Counted from the first letter of the stretch, positions 39,105 through 49,179 are shown. The stretch: 64,000 nucleotides of DNA from Lachnospiraceae bacterium (GCA_017624495.1 JAGAMY010000042.1:1-64000); one strand, 5' to 3'. Made by a program: numbers and translations. Notes: a model not told the origin generated them from the sequence alone.

Positions 39105-39133
39105 ATTATAGTGATTTGTATAGGTGTTGTCCA
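39105..39133 (-). promoter_or_regulatory. Promoter of ktrBA
   Basis: On the reverse strand TGGACA (39133-39128), 17 nt, TATAAT (39110-39105). Confidence 0.65.
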
Positions 39134-39193
39134 GATAATATACTGTTAGTTTTTGACGATAAAATGCTTTTTTTATAATTTTTCTCTTTGGAG

Positions 39194-39222
39194 TTGTGAA
39201 AAAAGGTGGGATTGATTATAAT
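39194..39222 (+). promoter_or_regulatory. Promoter of the frameshift-joined membrane protein gene
   Basis: TTGTGA (39194-39199), 17 nt, TATAAT (39217-39222), about 40 nt before the ATG. Confidence 0.65.
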
Positions 39223-39263
39223 AGATAAAAATGTATAAAAATAGAAAGATTGGGAGAGTATAT

Positions 39264-39799
39264 ATGGATTTACTAATTATAATCATTGTAATTGCTGCCG
39301 TTTTATCCAGTGGAAATAAGAAAAAAAAGAAAAACAGACCACTGTAGCGCAGGTGAACAAAAATGCAAGGGAAAGACAACGCCAGCAGACAAAGCAGATG
39401 CAAAATGGCTGGAATGAACAGTCACAAAAGCAGACGAAAGCAAAAAATCACAACTCAAATCAGCAGATACAGGATATTCAAAAACAGCGTGAATTAAAAC
39501 GGCGTTTAGAAGAAAAATATAATAAGAAGCCAGCAGCACAAACGGGCACAATTCTTGATCGTGCCATAGGAAATGTTCATGAGGATTCTGTGGATGAAAT
39601 GAAAATGCGGGATGCCCACCAGCACACAAATGCAGGCGGCAATATGCAGAATAAGACTCCGGAAGAGCTTATGACAGAAGGAAATGTACTTATGGACAAA
39701 GTTTATGACCTGATGGTGACAGGTTATAGCAGTAATATGCAGTTTGAAAGAGATTTTTTGGCAGAAGGAATGGATATGCTTAATCGTATTCAGAGCTAA
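39264..39799 (+). CDS. Membrane-anchored hydrophilic protein split over a -1 frameshift
   Basis: ATG 39264, behind TTGGGAG, opens a 27-codon frame: a membrane helix LLIIIIVIAAVL, then lysines, ending at TAG 39345. The -1 frame, entered on the A8 run at 39321-39328, continues as KQTTVAQVNKNARERQRQQ and stops at 39799, giving about 178 residues: an N-terminal anchor plus a Gln/Lys-rich helical cytoplasmic part. The second frame alone could only start at GTG 39353 with no clear ribosome site and no anchor. I do not recognise the family. It precedes a DUF1653 gene. Alternatives are a real disabling mutation or an assembly error in the A-run. Confidence 0.65.
39323..39329 (+). promoter_or_regulatory. 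Slippery heptamer A-AAA-AAG
   Basis: In the phase set by ATG 39264 the codons read AAA (39324-39326) and AAG (39327-39329), giving the heptamer A AAA AAG. This is the efficient bacterial -1 site known from dnaX and IS3-type elements. One backward slip joins the two frames exactly. The A8 run could also cause transcriptional slippage. No convincing stimulatory stem-loop is seen downstream. Confidence 0.55.
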
Positions 39800-39828
39800 T
39801 ATATTATGCAGCGGAAGGAAGTAACAAA

Positions 39829-40290
39829 ATGGATAGAAAACTACCGATACCGGGGGAAAGATTTTTAGATACAGAGAATAAAATGTGTCAGGTTATCTGT
39901 ATAGCAAAACATGCAGAAACAGGTGAAGAACTTGTAGTATACCAGCAGTTAGAGGGAGAGTTTTCCTGTTATGTAAAGCCTCTTGAAGCCTGTGTGTTGT
40001 CACAAGAAAAGGGAATGTCACAAAGCTACGCCGTGTCACAAGAAAAGAGAATGTCACAGGAAGAAAGTGCTGTCGACCCTGCATTACTGGCATTTTTGGA
40101 TGCAGACACCTTAGAGGAAAAATACAACGTGTTAGTGTCTATACAGGGAAGGATTACGGACTATTTAATCGACAGCTTTGCGGTATGTTTAGATGTAGTG
40201 ATTCCACAGGGAGATACAGATACCCGTTACCGACAGTTGTTAAGCAGCGTACGAACGATGCAAAAATACGAAAATACAAGATTAAGATAA
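39829..40290 (+). CDS. DUF1653-domain protein with an internal duplication
   Basis: A 153-residue protein. The first 55 residues (PGERFLDTENKMCQVICIAKH, ELVVYQQLEGEFSCYVKPLE) match DUF1653, a small beta domain of unknown function. Residues 57-80 hold a repeated unit, SQEKGMSQ and SQEKRMSQ, from a 25-nt sequence repeated at a 36-nt period (39998-40022, 40034-40058). The C-terminal half (LEEKYNVLVSIQGRITDYL) is helical. It follows the frameshifted gene by 29 nt and is probably co-transcribed. Confidence 0.75.
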   Translation: MDRKLPIPGERFLDTENKMCQVICIAKHAETGEELVVYQQLEGEFSCYVKPLEACVLSQEKGMSQSYAVSQEKRMSQEESAVDPALLAFLDADTLEEKYNVLVSIQGRITDYLIDSFAVCLDVVIPQGDTDTRYRQLLSSVRTMQKYENTRLR

Positions 40291-40293
40291 AAG

Positions 40294-40336
40294 AATCTCA
40301 GAGTAAGGGGAAATGCCATACTCTGAGATTTTGTTT
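40294..40336. terminator. Bidirectional terminator
   Basis: AATCTCAGAGTA (40294-40305) pairs perfectly with TACTCTGAGATT (40319-40330); T-rich tracts lie on both sides. It serves the DUF1653 gene and the converging CYTH gene. Confidence 0.85.
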
Positions 40337-40782
40337 TAAAGCCCACGGCTTAAAGTGCTGTTATGATATTGGGTAGAAAAAGTAACATCTTCGCCAAACC
40401 ATGCAGGTGGTAAGAACTGATTTGCCTCTTCTTCGCTGGAAAATTCTACTTCCGCTAAAAGCAGAGGAGCAAGTGTATCTAAAAATACATCCAGTTCAAT
40501 TGTGTATTTTTCCTGATAAGGAATTTTGTAGCGGATTTTGTGAATCAGAATACCATCTGTTTTCAGGCGCAAATGTTCATAGGCTGCTTTAGTTAAAGGC
40601 AGATTATATTCTTCTCTCACCATAAGTCCCGCACCTTTATAAGTAAGTGTATAAGTATCCCCGGCTTTGCGGATACGCACCACCGGTTCTGTGGAAAGAT
40701 AACCCTGTTCTAACTCTTTATGTGGATAAGTTTCATAGTCAGCAGGTAATTCCTTTACTAAAAATTTGCGTTCAATTTCCAT
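40336..40782 (-). CDS. CYTH-domain phosphohydrolase
   Basis: A 148-residue protein beginning MEIERKFLV, the ExExK signature of the CYTH fold. Further charged strands (VVRIRKAGDTYTLTYKG, YTIELDVF, AEVEFSSEEEA) line the metal-dependent tunnel. Family members hydrolyse triphosphates such as inorganic triphosphate or thiamine triphosphate; the substrate here is unknown. It follows the DJ-1 gene by 8 nt on the same strand. Confidence 0.88.
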   Translation of the reverse strand: MEIERKFLVKELPADYETYPHKELEQGYLSTEPVVRIRKAGDTYTLTYKGAGLMVREEYNLPLTKAAYEHLRLKTDGILIHKIRYKIPYQEKYTIELDVFLDTLAPLLLAEVEFSSEEEANQFLPPAWFGEDVTFSTQYHNSTLSRGL

Positions 40783-40790
40783 GGATGCTC

Positions 40791-41339
40791 CTATGCATAA
40801 ATGATTTTTTTGGCAAGCTCTGCGGCAGTTTCTTTATCTGTTAAATAGGAAATGATTGCAAGGGAAAAGTCAATGGCAGTTCCCATTCCACGGCTGGTAA
40901 TCATATTTCCATCCACCACGACTGCATCTGTAGAAACGGAAGCTCCTGTCAGCTTATCTTCAAATCCGGGATAGGAAGTAGCTTTTTTTCCGTTTAAAAG
41001 ACCGTTTGCACCAAGAACGGATGGAGCTGCGCAGATAGCAGAAACTAACTTGCCACATTCGGCAAATTCACGGATAATGCGGCATACACCTTCGTGAGCG
41101 CCAAGATTTGGTGTGCCCGGAATACCGCCCGGAAGTACAACGGCATCAAATTCATCAAAATTAACATCTTCAAAAAGCATATCGGTTTCAAAGGTGATTC
41201 CGTGAGAACCGGTAACGGATTTCTTTCCGTTAATGGAAACCATAACAATTTCTAAATTTACACGGCGAAGCATATCGACAACGGTTAAGCCTTCGATTTC
41301 TTCGCAGCCTTCTGCCATAAAAATAGCTGTTTTGCTCAT
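40791..41339 (-). CDS. DJ-1/PfpI-family protein
   Basis: A 182-residue protein with the DJ-1 fold: MAEGCEEIEGLTVVDMLRR holds the conserved Glu, and LVSAICAAPSVLG holds the nucleophile-elbow Cys. This pattern is typical of the DJ-1/YajL branch, which acts as a chaperone or deglycase-like protein in oxidative stress. AGGAGG precedes the start on the reverse strand. First gene of a two-gene unit with the CYTH gene. Confidence 0.9.
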   Translation of the reverse strand: MSKTAIFMAEGCEEIEGLTVVDMLRRVNLEIVMVSINGKKSVTGSHGITFETDMLFEDVNFDEFDAVVLPGGIPGTPNLGAHEGVCRIIREFAECGKLVSAICAAPSVLGANGLLNGKKATSYPGFEDKLTGASVSTDAVVVDGNMITSRGMGTAIDFSLAIISYLTDKETAAELAKKIIYA

Positions 41340-41430
41340 ACTAATCCTCCTGAAAAATAGATGTTTTGTAACTGTTTTTAATAAAAAGTTTAGCGCAATG
41401 TGATAATGATTTCAATGGTGAAACTTACCA

Positions 41431-41460
41431 AACATAAAAAATAAAAATTGTTCCATACTA
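41431..41460 (+). promoter_or_regulatory. Sigma-G-like forespore promoter
   Basis: AACATA (41431-41436), 17 nt, CATACTA (41454-41460). The -10 matches the sigma-G consensus CATAMTA, and the -35 keeps the CATA core. It fits forespore expression of the SASP gene 70 nt downstream. Confidence 0.65.
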
Positions 41461-41533
41461 ATTTCAGATAAACAAAACAGTGTTTATCAAAAAAAAAACG
41501 GCACAGCCGAAAGAAAATATGGAGGTATTAACC

Positions 41534-41749
41534 ATGTCAAATTCAAACAACGCAAATAGAGTAGAGGTACCTGAAGCAAAAGCAGCATTAAACCGTTTTA
41601 AACAGGAAGTAGCTTCTGAATTAGGAATCAACTTAAAAGAAGGTTACAACGGAGATCTTACTTCTAAACAGGCAGGTTCCATCGGTGGTGAAATGGTTCG
41701 TAAAATGATCCGCAGCCAGGAAGAAAGAATGTCTTCCGGACAGCAGTAA
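41534..41749 (+). CDS. Alpha/beta-type small acid-soluble spore protein
   Basis: A 71-residue protein from ATG 41534 behind TGGAGG; the frame is open upstream but that part is not family-like. Family features: ALNRFKQEVASELGI, then GYNGDLTSKQAGSIGGEMVRKMI with the GPR protease-type site in the Glu-Leu-Gly-Ile region. It coats spore DNA, protecting it from UV and heat, and is degraded at germination. Shows that the organism has sporulation capacity. Confidence 0.95.
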   Translation: MSNSNNANRVEVPEAKAALNRFKQEVASELGINLKEGYNGDLTSKQAGSIGGEMVRKMIRSQEERMSSGQQ

Positions 41750-41786
41750 TTAACGCTGACAAAAAAATAGTATAAAGACAAGGACG

Positions 41787-41825
41787 GGATACGAAACAAA
41801 TGGGTTTCGTATCCTGTTCTTCATT
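41787..41825 (+). terminator. Terminator of the SASP gene
   Basis: GGATACGAAAC (41787-41797) pairs perfectly with GTTTCGTATCC (41804-41814); the following tract (TGTTCTTCATTT) is only partly T-rich. Confidence 0.65.
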
Positions 41826-41893
41826 TATGCGAAAAAAAGAGATTTGTTTAGAAAAACTTTAGAAAAATCCATCAAAAGTTCACGAAGTCTGTA

Positions 41894-41922
41894 TTGCTTT
41901 TAAAGGCTTTAACACATATAAT
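41894..41922 (+). promoter_or_regulatory. Promoter of the ftsH operon
   Basis: TTGCTT (41894-41899), 17 nt, TATAAT (41917-41922). It lies inside the apparent upstream extension of the ftsH frame, which supports the later start. Confidence 0.75.
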
Positions 41923-41992
41923 AAATCATGTAGCTTTTGATGCTGCACAATATCGCAGTCAGATGGCGTATGACTGCCAAACGGAGGAAATT

Positions 41993-43981
41993 ATGGACAA
42001 TCGTGAACCAAATAAGCAAAATAATAACAAGAATAATAAAAATGGTCAGATTATCATGACCTTTATTCTTATATCGCTGTTTGTGCTTTTTATTATGAGT
42101 ATGATTACAAATAAAATCAGCGCACAGCTCAACCAGGAAATTTCTTATACAAAGTTTCTGGAAAAAATAGAAGCCGGAGAAATCGAAAAGATACAGTTTA
42201 CCGGAACACAGATTGATATTGTGGCGAAAGCAAAGGAAGGTTCTTTATACAAACAGACCTATTATACAGGTATGGTGGATGATTACGAACTGCTTCCATT
42301 GTTAAAAAAACATAATGTGGAAATATTTGGTTATATACCGGACAATACTTCCACATGGATTTATAATATTTTAAGTTTTGTACTTCCGTTAGTAATTATT
42401 TGGGGACTTATGGGCTTTTTGATGAAGCGCATGGGCGGCGGAGGCGGCATGATGGGTGTCGGTAAAAGCAATGCCAAAGTCTATGTGGAGAAATCCACCG
42501 GAGTTACTTTTAAGGATGTAGCCGGACAGGATGAAGCCAAAGAATCTTTGCAGGAAGTCGTAGATTTTCTGCACAATCCGGGCAAATACCGTGAAATTGG
42601 TGCAAAACTGCCAAAGGGTGCATTATTAGTAGGCCCTCCGGGAACCGGTAAGACCCTGCTGGCAAAGGCTGTTGCCGGAGAAGCCAAAGTACCGTTTTTC
42701 TCACTGGCAGGTTCAGACTTTGTGGAAATGTTTGTAGGTGTAGGTGCATCACGAGTAAGAGATTTGTTTAAAGAAGCCCAGAAGCATGCACCATGTATTA
42801 TTTTTATTGATGAAATTGATGCGATTGGTAAGAGCCGTGACTCCCGTTTTGGAGGCGGTAATGATGAGCGTGAACAGACGTTAAACCAGTTATTGGCAGA
42901 AATGGATGGTTTTGATACATCCAAAGGACTTTTAATTTTAGCAGCCACAAACCGTCCGGAGGTTTTAGATAAGGCTTTACTTCGTCCGGGACGTTTTGAC
43001 CGTCGGATTATTGTGGATCGTCCAGACCAGAAAGGACGTTTAGAAACATTAAAAGTACATGCAAAAGATGTATTAATGGATGAAACCGTGGATTTGGATG
43101 CATTAGCCCTTGCTACCGCAGGTCTGGTGGGTTCAGACCTTGCGAATATGATTAATGAGGCTGCTATTAATGCGGTAAAAAATGGCCGTAAGTTTGTTAA
43201 CCAGTCGGATTTGTTTGATGCTTTTGAGTTAGTGGCAGTAGGCGGTAAAGAGAAAAAGAACCGTGTCATGAGTGAAAAGGAAAAACGTATCGTATCCTAT
43301 CATGAAGTCGGTCATGCCATGGTGACAGCTTTACAAAAAGATACAGAGCCGGTACAAAAGATTACCATTGTACCAAGAACCATGGGTGCGTTAGGTTATA
43401 CTTTACAGACACCGGAGGAAGAAAAGTTCTTAGATACCAAGGAAGAGCTTTTAGCAAAGGTTACGACCTATATGGGTGGTCGTGCGGCAGAAGAAATTGC
43501 CTTTGGGTCAATTACCAGCGGTGCGGCAAATGATATCGAACAGGCGACAAACATTGCGAAATCTATGATTACCCGTTTTGGTATGTCGGATAAATTTGGC
43601 ATGATGAGTCTTGTGACGGTGGAAAGCCAGTATTTAGGTGGAAGAGCTTCCATGAACTGTGCAGAAGAAACAGCAGCAGAAGTGGATAAAGAGATTTTAA
43701 AAGTGATTAATTCCTGTTATGCAGAAGCGATTCGACTTCTGACAGAAAATCGTGAGGTGTTAGATAAGATTTCTGATTATCTGTATGAGCATGAGACCAT
43801 TACCGGAAAAGAATTTATGAAGATTTTCCGTGAATTAAAAGGTTTGCCGGAGCCAGAGGAAGAAGCTGCAAAGGAAGAAACAGCCGAAGATAACGGACAG
43901 ACAAATGCAGAAGAAGTAAAAGGCACACAGATTGACATAGTTATCGATGACAAGAGTCAGGAAGAAAACGATGAAATTTAA
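41993..43981 (+). CDS. ftsH: ATP-dependent zinc metalloprotease FtsH
   Basis: A 662-residue membrane AAA protease. ATG 41993 is chosen because GGAGGAAA precedes it and the promoter lies upstream. Membrane helices are at about 20-42 and 125-145. The AAA module has [13 protein letters not shown] (Walker A), [11 protein letters not shown] (Walker B) and the [23 protein letters not shown]. The zinc site is HEVGHAM (about 440). The C-terminus is acidic. It degrades membrane and regulatory proteins. Its last 11 nt overlap uvrC. Confidence 0.97.
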   Translation: MDNREPNKQNNNKNNKNGQIIMTFILISLFVLFIMSMITNKISAQLNQEISYTKFLEKIEAGEIEKIQFTGTQIDIVAKAKEGSLYKQTYYTGMVDDYELLPLLKKHNVEIFGYIPDNTSTWIYNILSFVLPLVIIWGLMGFLMKRMGGGGGMMGVGKSNAKVYVEKSTGVTFKDVAGQDEAKESLQEVVDFLHNPGKYREIGAKLPKGALLVGPPGTGKTLLAKAVAGEAKVPFFSLAGSDFVEMFVGVGASRVRDLFKEAQKHAPCIIFIDEIDAIGKSRDSRFGGGNDEREQTLNQLLAEMDGFDTSKGLLILAATNRPEVLDKALLRPGRFDRRIIVDRPDQKGRLETLKVHAKDVLMDETVDLDALALATAGLVGSDLANMINEAAINAVKNGRKFVNQSDLFDAFELVAVGGKEKKNRVMSEKEKRIVSYHEVGHAMVTALQKDTEPVQKITIVPRTMGALGYTLQTPEEEKFLDTKEELLAKVTTYMGGRAAEEIAFGSITSGAANDIEQATNIAKSMITRFGMSDKFGMMSLVTVESQYLGGRASMNCAEETAAEVDKEILKVINSCYAEAIRLLTENREVLDKISDYLYEHETITGKEFMKIFRELKGLPEPEEEAAKEETAEDNGQTNAEEVKGTQIDIVIDDKSQEENDEI

Positions 43982-45857
43982 TTTTGAAGAAGAACTAAAA
44001 AAACTCCCGGATCAACCGGGAGTTTATATTATGCATGATAAAAAGGATACAATTATTTATATTGGAAAGGCAGTTTCCTTAACAAAGCGTGTGCATCAGT
44101 ATTTTCAGGCGAGCCATAATGAAGGCATCAAAAAGGCACAGATGGTAAAACAGATTGCCCGATTTGAGTATATTATTACGGATTCTGAATTAGAAGCATT
44201 GGTATTAGAGTGTAACTTAATCAAGGAGCACCGTCCGAAATATAACACCATGCTGCGGGATGATAAGACCTATCCGTATATAAAAGTGACCTTAGGGGAA
44301 GAATTTCCGAGGGTTCTTTTTTCCCGCCAGCTAAAAAAAGATAAGTCTAAATATTTTGGTCCATATACCAGTGCAGGCGCAGTAAAGGATTCCATTGATT
44401 TAATAAACAAGCTTTATGGACTGCGTACATGCAGCCGCAATCTGCCAAGGGACACGGGGAAAGACCGTCCATGCTTAAACTATCACATTAAGCAGTGTGC
44501 TGCCCCTTGTCAGGCGTATATTTCCAAAGAAGAATATGCAAAACGCGTAGAACAGGCAGTACGCTTTTTAAACGGCGAATATCAGCCTGTGATGAAGGAT
44601 TTAGAGGAAAAGATGCTTGCAGCTTCTGCGGAAATGGAATTTGAAAAAGCAGCAGAATACAGGGATTTGTTAAATAGTGTAAAACAGATTGCCCAGAAGC
44701 AGAAAATCACTCATGCAGACGGCGAAGATAAGGATGTTATTGGTGTGGCAAAGGATGGCGAAGATGCGGTAGTACAGGTATTTTTTATCCGAAACGGAAA
44801 ACTTATCGGCAGAGAGCATTTTTACATGAAAATGGCAGTAGAGGATTCGAGAAATCAGATTTTAAATGTTTTTCTCAAGCAGTATTATGCAGGAACGCCC
44901 TTTATACCTAAAATGATTATGCTGCCCTATCCGATTGAGGAAGTGGAAGTTTTAGAAGAATGGTTAAGCAGTAAACGGGGACAAAAGGTACACATCCGCA
45001 TTCCGCAAAAGGGAATGAAGGAAAAATTAGTGGAATTAGCAGTCAAAAATGCCCGTTTGGTGTTAAGTCAGGACAAGGAAAAGATTAAGCGGGAAGAAGG
45101 ACGTACCATTGGTGCAATGAAAGAAATTGCAAATTTACTGGAGCTTCCACAGATTGTAAGGGTGGAGGCATACGATATATCCAATATCAGCGGTTTTCAG
45201 TCCGTAGGTTCTATGGTGGTCTATGAAAAAGGTAAGCCCTGCCGCAGTGATTATCGCAAATTCCGTTTAAAAACCGTGAAAGGTCCGGATGATTATGCAT
45301 CCATGCATGAAGTGCTGACAAGACGTTTTTCCCATGGCAAAAAAGAGCAGGAAGAGCTAAAGGAAAAGGGGTTAGAGGATGCATATGGCAGTTTTACACG
45401 TTTTCCGGATTTAATCATGATGGATGGTGGCCGTGGACAGGTCAATATTGCCTTGCAGGTGTTAGAAGAACTGCATTTAAATATTCCGGTCTGTGGAATG
45501 GTAAAAGATGACAATCACAGAACCCGTGGTTTATATTTTAACAATGTGGAAATTCCTATTGATAAGACCAGTGAAGGTTTTCGTCTGATTACAAGAATAC
45601 AGGATGAGGCACATCGTTTTGCCATAGAATACCATCGTTCGCTGCGCAGTAAAGGACAGGTACATTCTGTTTTAGACGATATACCGGGCATTGGTCCATC
45701 CAGAAGAAAAGCGTTGATGATACGTTATGCATCCTTAGATGCCATTCGAAAGGCAGGGATAGAAGAGTTAGCAGATACACCGTCGATGAACATGCAGGCA
45801 GCAGAATCTGTATACCGTTATTTTCATTCGGATGCACAGGGCATTGATGAAGAGTAG
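43971..45857 (+). CDS. uvrC: Excinuclease ABC subunit C
   Basis: A 628-residue dual-incision nuclease. The GIY-YIG-type N-terminus ([19 protein letters not shown]) makes the 3' cut, a UVR domain ([12 protein letters not shown], about 200-235) binds UvrB, the RNase H-like region ([20 protein letters not shown]) makes the 5' cut, and a C-terminal HhH ([12 protein letters not shown]) binds DNA. It starts at ATG 43971, 11 nt before the end of ftsH, so translation is probably coupled. Partner of the uvrBA pair 15 kb away. Confidence 0.96.
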   Translation: MKFNFEEELKKLPDQPGVYIMHDKKDTIIYIGKAVSLTKRVHQYFQASHNEGIKKAQMVKQIARFEYIITDSELEALVLECNLIKEHRPKYNTMLRDDKTYPYIKVTLGEEFPRVLFSRQLKKDKSKYFGPYTSAGAVKDSIDLINKLYGLRTCSRNLPRDTGKDRPCLNYHIKQCAAPCQAYISKEEYAKRVEQAVRFLNGEYQPVMKDLEEKMLAASAEMEFEKAAEYRDLLNSVKQIAQKQKITHADGEDKDVIGVAKDGEDAVVQVFFIRNGKLIGREHFYMKMAVEDSRNQILNVFLKQYYAGTPFIPKMIMLPYPIEEVEVLEEWLSSKRGQKVHIRIPQKGMKEKLVELAVKNARLVLSQDKEKIKREEGRTIGAMKEIANLLELPQIVRVEAYDISNISGFQSVGSMVVYEKGKPCRSDYRKFRLKTVKGPDDYASMHEVLTRRFSHGKKEQEELKEKGLEDAYGSFTRFPDLIMMDGGRGQVNIALQVLEELHLNIPVCGMVKDDNHRTRGLYFNNVEIPIDKTSEGFRLITRIQDEAHRFAIEYHRSLRSKGQVHSVLDDIPGIGPSRRKALMIRYASLDAIRKAGIEELADTPSMNMQAAESVYRYFHSDAQGIDEE

Positions 45858-45911
45858 GAATTGTGCTAAACTAGGAACAGAATTGAAAACAGCAGAAAAG
45901 GAGCGAACATT

Positions 45912-46853
45912 ATGCAAGGGGTTAGTGTAGCAAAGATTGCAAGAACAATGGACTTAAAGAACTTTACAGACGATATGAATTTAAAAGAGCACAGAATTAT
46001 TCTTGCCGATGTCAATCGTCCGGCACTGCAGTTAAGTGGATATTTTGAGCACTTTGAGCAGTCAAGAGTAGAAATTATCGGTATGGTAGAGTATGCATAT
46101 CTGCAAAAGAAAAGTCAGGAGGAAAAGAAAGAGATTTACGAAGCATTTCTTTCCTTTGATATACCATGTATTATCTTCTGTCGTGGGTTTGAACCGGATG
46201 AACTGTTTTTGGAAATTGCGATAAAGAATAACATTCCGGTATTAGGAACAGAGCGTGGAACCTCGGAATTTATGGCAGAATTGATTTACCGTTTAAGTGA
46301 AGAGCTTGCACCTTGTATTACCATTCATGGTGTATTGGTAGACGTATATGGTGAAGGTCTTTTGATTATGGGTGAAAGCGGTATCGGTAAAAGTGAGGCG
46401 GCTTTGGAATTAATCCGCAGAGGACATCGTCTGGTAACGGATGATGTGGTAGAAATCCGAAAAATCAATGACCATACATTAGTTGGTACATCACCGGATA
46501 TCACCCGTTATTTTATCGAGCTTCGTGGTATTGGTATCGTGGATGTCAAAGCACTCTTTGGTGCAGAATGTGTAAAAGAGAAACAGAATATTGATTTAGT
46601 GATTAAATTAGAAGACTGGAAAAAAGAAAATGATTATGACCGTCTTGGGTTGGAAGAAGAGCATACAGAAATTTTAGGAAATAAGGTGGTATGCCATTCT
46701 CTTCCTATCCGTCCGGGACGAAATCTTGCGGTTATCTGTGAAGCAGCAGCCGTAAACCATCGTCAGAAGAAGATGGGATATAATGCAGCACAGGAATTAT
46801 ATCGTCGTGTGCAGGCAAATCTCACCAAACGTGATGATGAGGATGATGAATAA
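45912..46853 (+). CDS. hprK: HPr kinase/phosphorylase
   Basis: A 313-residue sensor enzyme of carbon catabolite repression. The N-terminal domain (1-130) is followed by Walker A GESGIGKSEAAL, HRLVTDDVVEI and the HprK signature RGIGIVDVKALFGAECV. It phosphorylates a serine of HPr or Crh using ATP or PPi and reverses this with phosphate. The gene lies 5 kb before a Crh-like gene in the same run. Confidence 0.96.
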   Translation: MQGVSVAKIARTMDLKNFTDDMNLKEHRIILADVNRPALQLSGYFEHFEQSRVEIIGMVEYAYLQKKSQEEKKEIYEAFLSFDIPCIIFCRGFEPDELFLEIAIKNNIPVLGTERGTSEFMAELIYRLSEELAPCITIHGVLVDVYGEGLLIMGESGIGKSEAALELIRRGHRLVTDDVVEIRKINDHTLVGTSPDITRYFIELRGIGIVDVKALFGAECVKEKQNIDLVIKLEDWKKENDYDRLGLEEEHTEILGNKVVCHSLPIRPGRNLAVICEAAAVNHRQKKMGYNAAQELYRRVQANLTKRDDEDDE

Positions 46854-46874
46854 AAGAGAAAGAAGCAGAATAAT

Positions 46875-48266
46875 ATGGAAAACAAAAATGCATGGGCAAA
46901 ATATGAAAATAACGAACAGAAGCAGAAAGTAATGGAATTTGCAGAGGATTATCGCAAATTTATATCTACCTGCAAAACTGAAAGAGAATGTGTTGTAGAG
47001 TTTGAAAAACAGGCAAAAGCAGCAGGCTTTAAAGAATTAAATGACCTGATTAAAAATGGTGAAACGGTAAAAGCTGGTGACAGAATTTATGTCAACAACA
47101 TGGGAAAAGCCATGGCAATGTTTATTGTAGGTAAACAGGGAATGGAACAGGGAATGAACATTCTTGGTGCACATATTGATTCCCCGCGTTTGGATTTAAA
47201 GCAGGTGCCGTTATATGAAGATACAGAGATGGCAATGTTAGACACGCATTATTATGGTGGTGTAAAAAAATACCAGTGGGTAGCTCTTCCGTTAGCCCTG
47301 CATGGTGTGTTTGTCAAAAAAGATGGAACAGTCGTAAACGTAAATATCGGTGATAAGCCAAATGACCCTGTATTTGGTATCAGTGACCTTTTGATTCATC
47401 TTTCCGCAGACCAGTTAGAGAAAAAAGCAGCCAAGGTCATTGATGGAGAAAAATTAGACCTGCTCATTGGCAGTATTCCGGCTGCATCAAAGGATGAAAA
47501 GGTAAAAGAATCCGTAAAAGCCAATATACTGCGGATTTTAGAAGAAACCTACGGAGTGGCAGAGGAAGATTTCCTTTCCGCAGAAATCGAAGTCGTACCG
47601 GCAGGAGATGCCAGAGACTACGGTTTTGACCGCAGTATGATTATGGGTTACGGACATGATGACAGAGTCTGCGCCTATCCATCATTTCAGGCGATTCTTT
47701 CCATAGATACACCGGAAATTACCTGTGTATGTCTGTTAGTGGACAAGGAAGAAATTGGAAGTGTCGGTGCAACCGGTATGCATTCACGGTTTTTCGAAGA
47801 TGCCGTGGCAGAAATTTTGCATTTGCAGGGAAATTATTCTGAAATTATGGTTCGACGTGCCATGCGCAATTCAAAGGTTTTATCTTCGGACGTAAGCGCA
47901 GCCTATGACCCGAATTATCCCGAGGTCATGGAAAAACGCAATGCAGCATATTTTGGAAAAGGTCTGGTATTCAATAAATACACAGGCTCAAGAGGAAAAA
48001 GCGGTTCAAATGATGCCAATGCAGAATATATGGCAAAGCTTCGGAATATATTAGACAAAGACAATGTTACCTTCCAGACCTCCGAGCTTGGAAAAGTAGA
48101 CCAGGGCGGTGGCGGAACAATTGCCTATATTCTGGCAAATTACGGTATGAATGTCATTGACAGCGGCGTGGCTGTATTAAATATGCATGCACCATGGGAA
48201 ATTATCAGCAAAGTAGATTTGTATGAAGCATTTCTGGGGTACAAAGTATTTTTGAAAGAGGCATAA
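46875..48266 (+). CDS. M18-family zinc aminopeptidase
   Basis: A 463-residue cytoplasmic peptidase. Metal and catalytic regions: LGAHIDSPRLDL, the GYGHDDRVCAYPS aspartates, VDKEEIGSVGATG with the Glu pair, and a C-terminal MHAPWE His. The M18 group removes N-terminal, often acidic or neutral, residues from peptides and forms dodecamers. It lies 21 nt after hprK and 3 nt before murB. Confidence 0.92.
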   Translation: MENKNAWAKYENNEQKQKVMEFAEDYRKFISTCKTERECVVEFEKQAKAAGFKELNDLIKNGETVKAGDRIYVNNMGKAMAMFIVGKQGMEQGMNILGAHIDSPRLDLKQVPLYEDTEMAMLDTHYYGGVKKYQWVALPLALHGVFVKKDGTVVNVNIGDKPNDPVFGISDLLIHLSADQLEKKAAKVIDGEKLDLLIGSIPAASKDEKVKESVKANILRILEETYGVAEEDFLSAEIEVVPAGDARDYGFDRSMIMGYGHDDRVCAYPSFQAILSIDTPEITCVCLLVDKEEIGSVGATGMHSRFFEDAVAEILHLQGNYSEIMVRRAMRNSKVLSSDVSAAYDPNYPEVMEKRNAAYFGKGLVFNKYTGSRGKSGSNDANAEYMAKLRNILDKDNVTFQTSELGKVDQGGGGTIAYILANYGMNVIDSGVAVLNMHAPWEIISKVDLYEAFLGYKVFLKEA

Positions 48267-48269
48267 AAC

Positions 48270-49175
48270 GTGGAAAAAGTACAAAGAGAATTAGAAACGG
48301 TTTTGGATAAAGCACAGATTTACTGTAATGAGCCGATGAGCCGCCATATTACCTTTCGGGTAGGCGGCCCGGCAGATTTACTGCTGACACCGGATATGGA
48401 GCAGTTAGGCAAAGTTCTTTCCATTTTGCGGGAAAATGCCATTCCGGTAACAGTAATAGGTAATGGCAGTAATCTATTGGTAGGTGATGGCGGAATCCGT
48501 GGAGCTGTTATAGAAATTGGCAGACAGATGCAGGAAATTACGGTGGAAGGGGAGACAGTTACGGCAGGCGCAGGTGCACTTTTGTCAAAGGTAGCGCAGG
48601 AAGCCTATGCCCACGGTCTTTCCGGGCTGGAATTTGCAGCAGGTATTCCGGGCAGTATTGGCGGAGCCATGGTGATGAATGCCGGAGCTTACGGCGGTGA
48701 AATGAAGGATGTTGTGGTTTCTGTAAAGGTGCTGACAGAAGATGGGGAAATTTGTGCGCTATCCTGTGAGGAAATGGATTTTGGGTATCGTCACAGCTGT
48801 GTACCGGAGAAAAATTATGTGGTATTAGAAGCTTCGTTTTCTTTACAGAAAAAGGAAAAAGCGTGTATTGCAGAACGTATGGAAGAGCTGAAAATTCAGC
48901 GTGTCAGCAAGCAGCCATTAGAATATCCAAGTGCCGGCAGTACCTTTAAACGTCCGGAAGGATATTTTGCCGGCAAACTGATTATGGATGCCGGGCTTGC
49001 AGGTTATACAGTGGGTGGTGCCTGTGTGTCTGAAAAACATTGTGGATTTGTGGTAAATAAAGCAAAAGGGACAGCAAAGGATGTGCTTGCGGTTATCCGC
49101 CATGTACAAAAGGTTGTTAAAGAGCAGTATGGTGTGGAGCTAGAAACCGAAGTAAAGATGTTAGGAGAGTTCTAA
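48270..49175 (+). CDS. murB: UDP-N-acetylenolpyruvoylglucosamine reductase
   Basis: A 301-residue FAD enzyme making UDP-N-acetylmuramate for peptidoglycan. It starts at GTG 48270 behind AAAGAGG. FAD-binding parts are TFRVGGPADLLL, GNGSNLLVGDGG and the catalytic stretch AAGIPGSIGGAMVMNAGAYGG; YPSAGSTFKRP carries the catalytic Ser and the C-terminal ETEVKMLG the Glu. Type IIb by the short central part. Confidence 0.95.
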   Translation: MEKVQRELETVLDKAQIYCNEPMSRHITFRVGGPADLLLTPDMEQLGKVLSILRENAIPVTVIGNGSNLLVGDGGIRGAVIEIGRQMQEITVEGETVTAGAGALLSKVAQEAYAHGLSGLEFAAGIPGSIGGAMVMNAGAYGGEMKDVVVSVKVLTEDGEICALSCEEMDFGYRHSCVPEKNYVVLEASFSLQKKEKACIAERMEELKIQRVSKQPLEYPSAGSTFKRPEGYFAGKLIMDAGLAGYTVGGACVSEKHCGFVVNKAKGTAKDVLAVIRHVQKVVKEQYGVELETEVKMLGEF

Positions 49176-49179
49176 AAAA

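Noticed and set aside
41894..41992. Extended N-terminus of FtsH
   Set aside because: The promoter lies inside this stretch and a strong GGAGGAAA precedes ATG 41993.
42481..43269. Reverse-strand frame of 262 codons opposite ftsH
   Set aside because: Antisense shadow of the conserved AAA domain.
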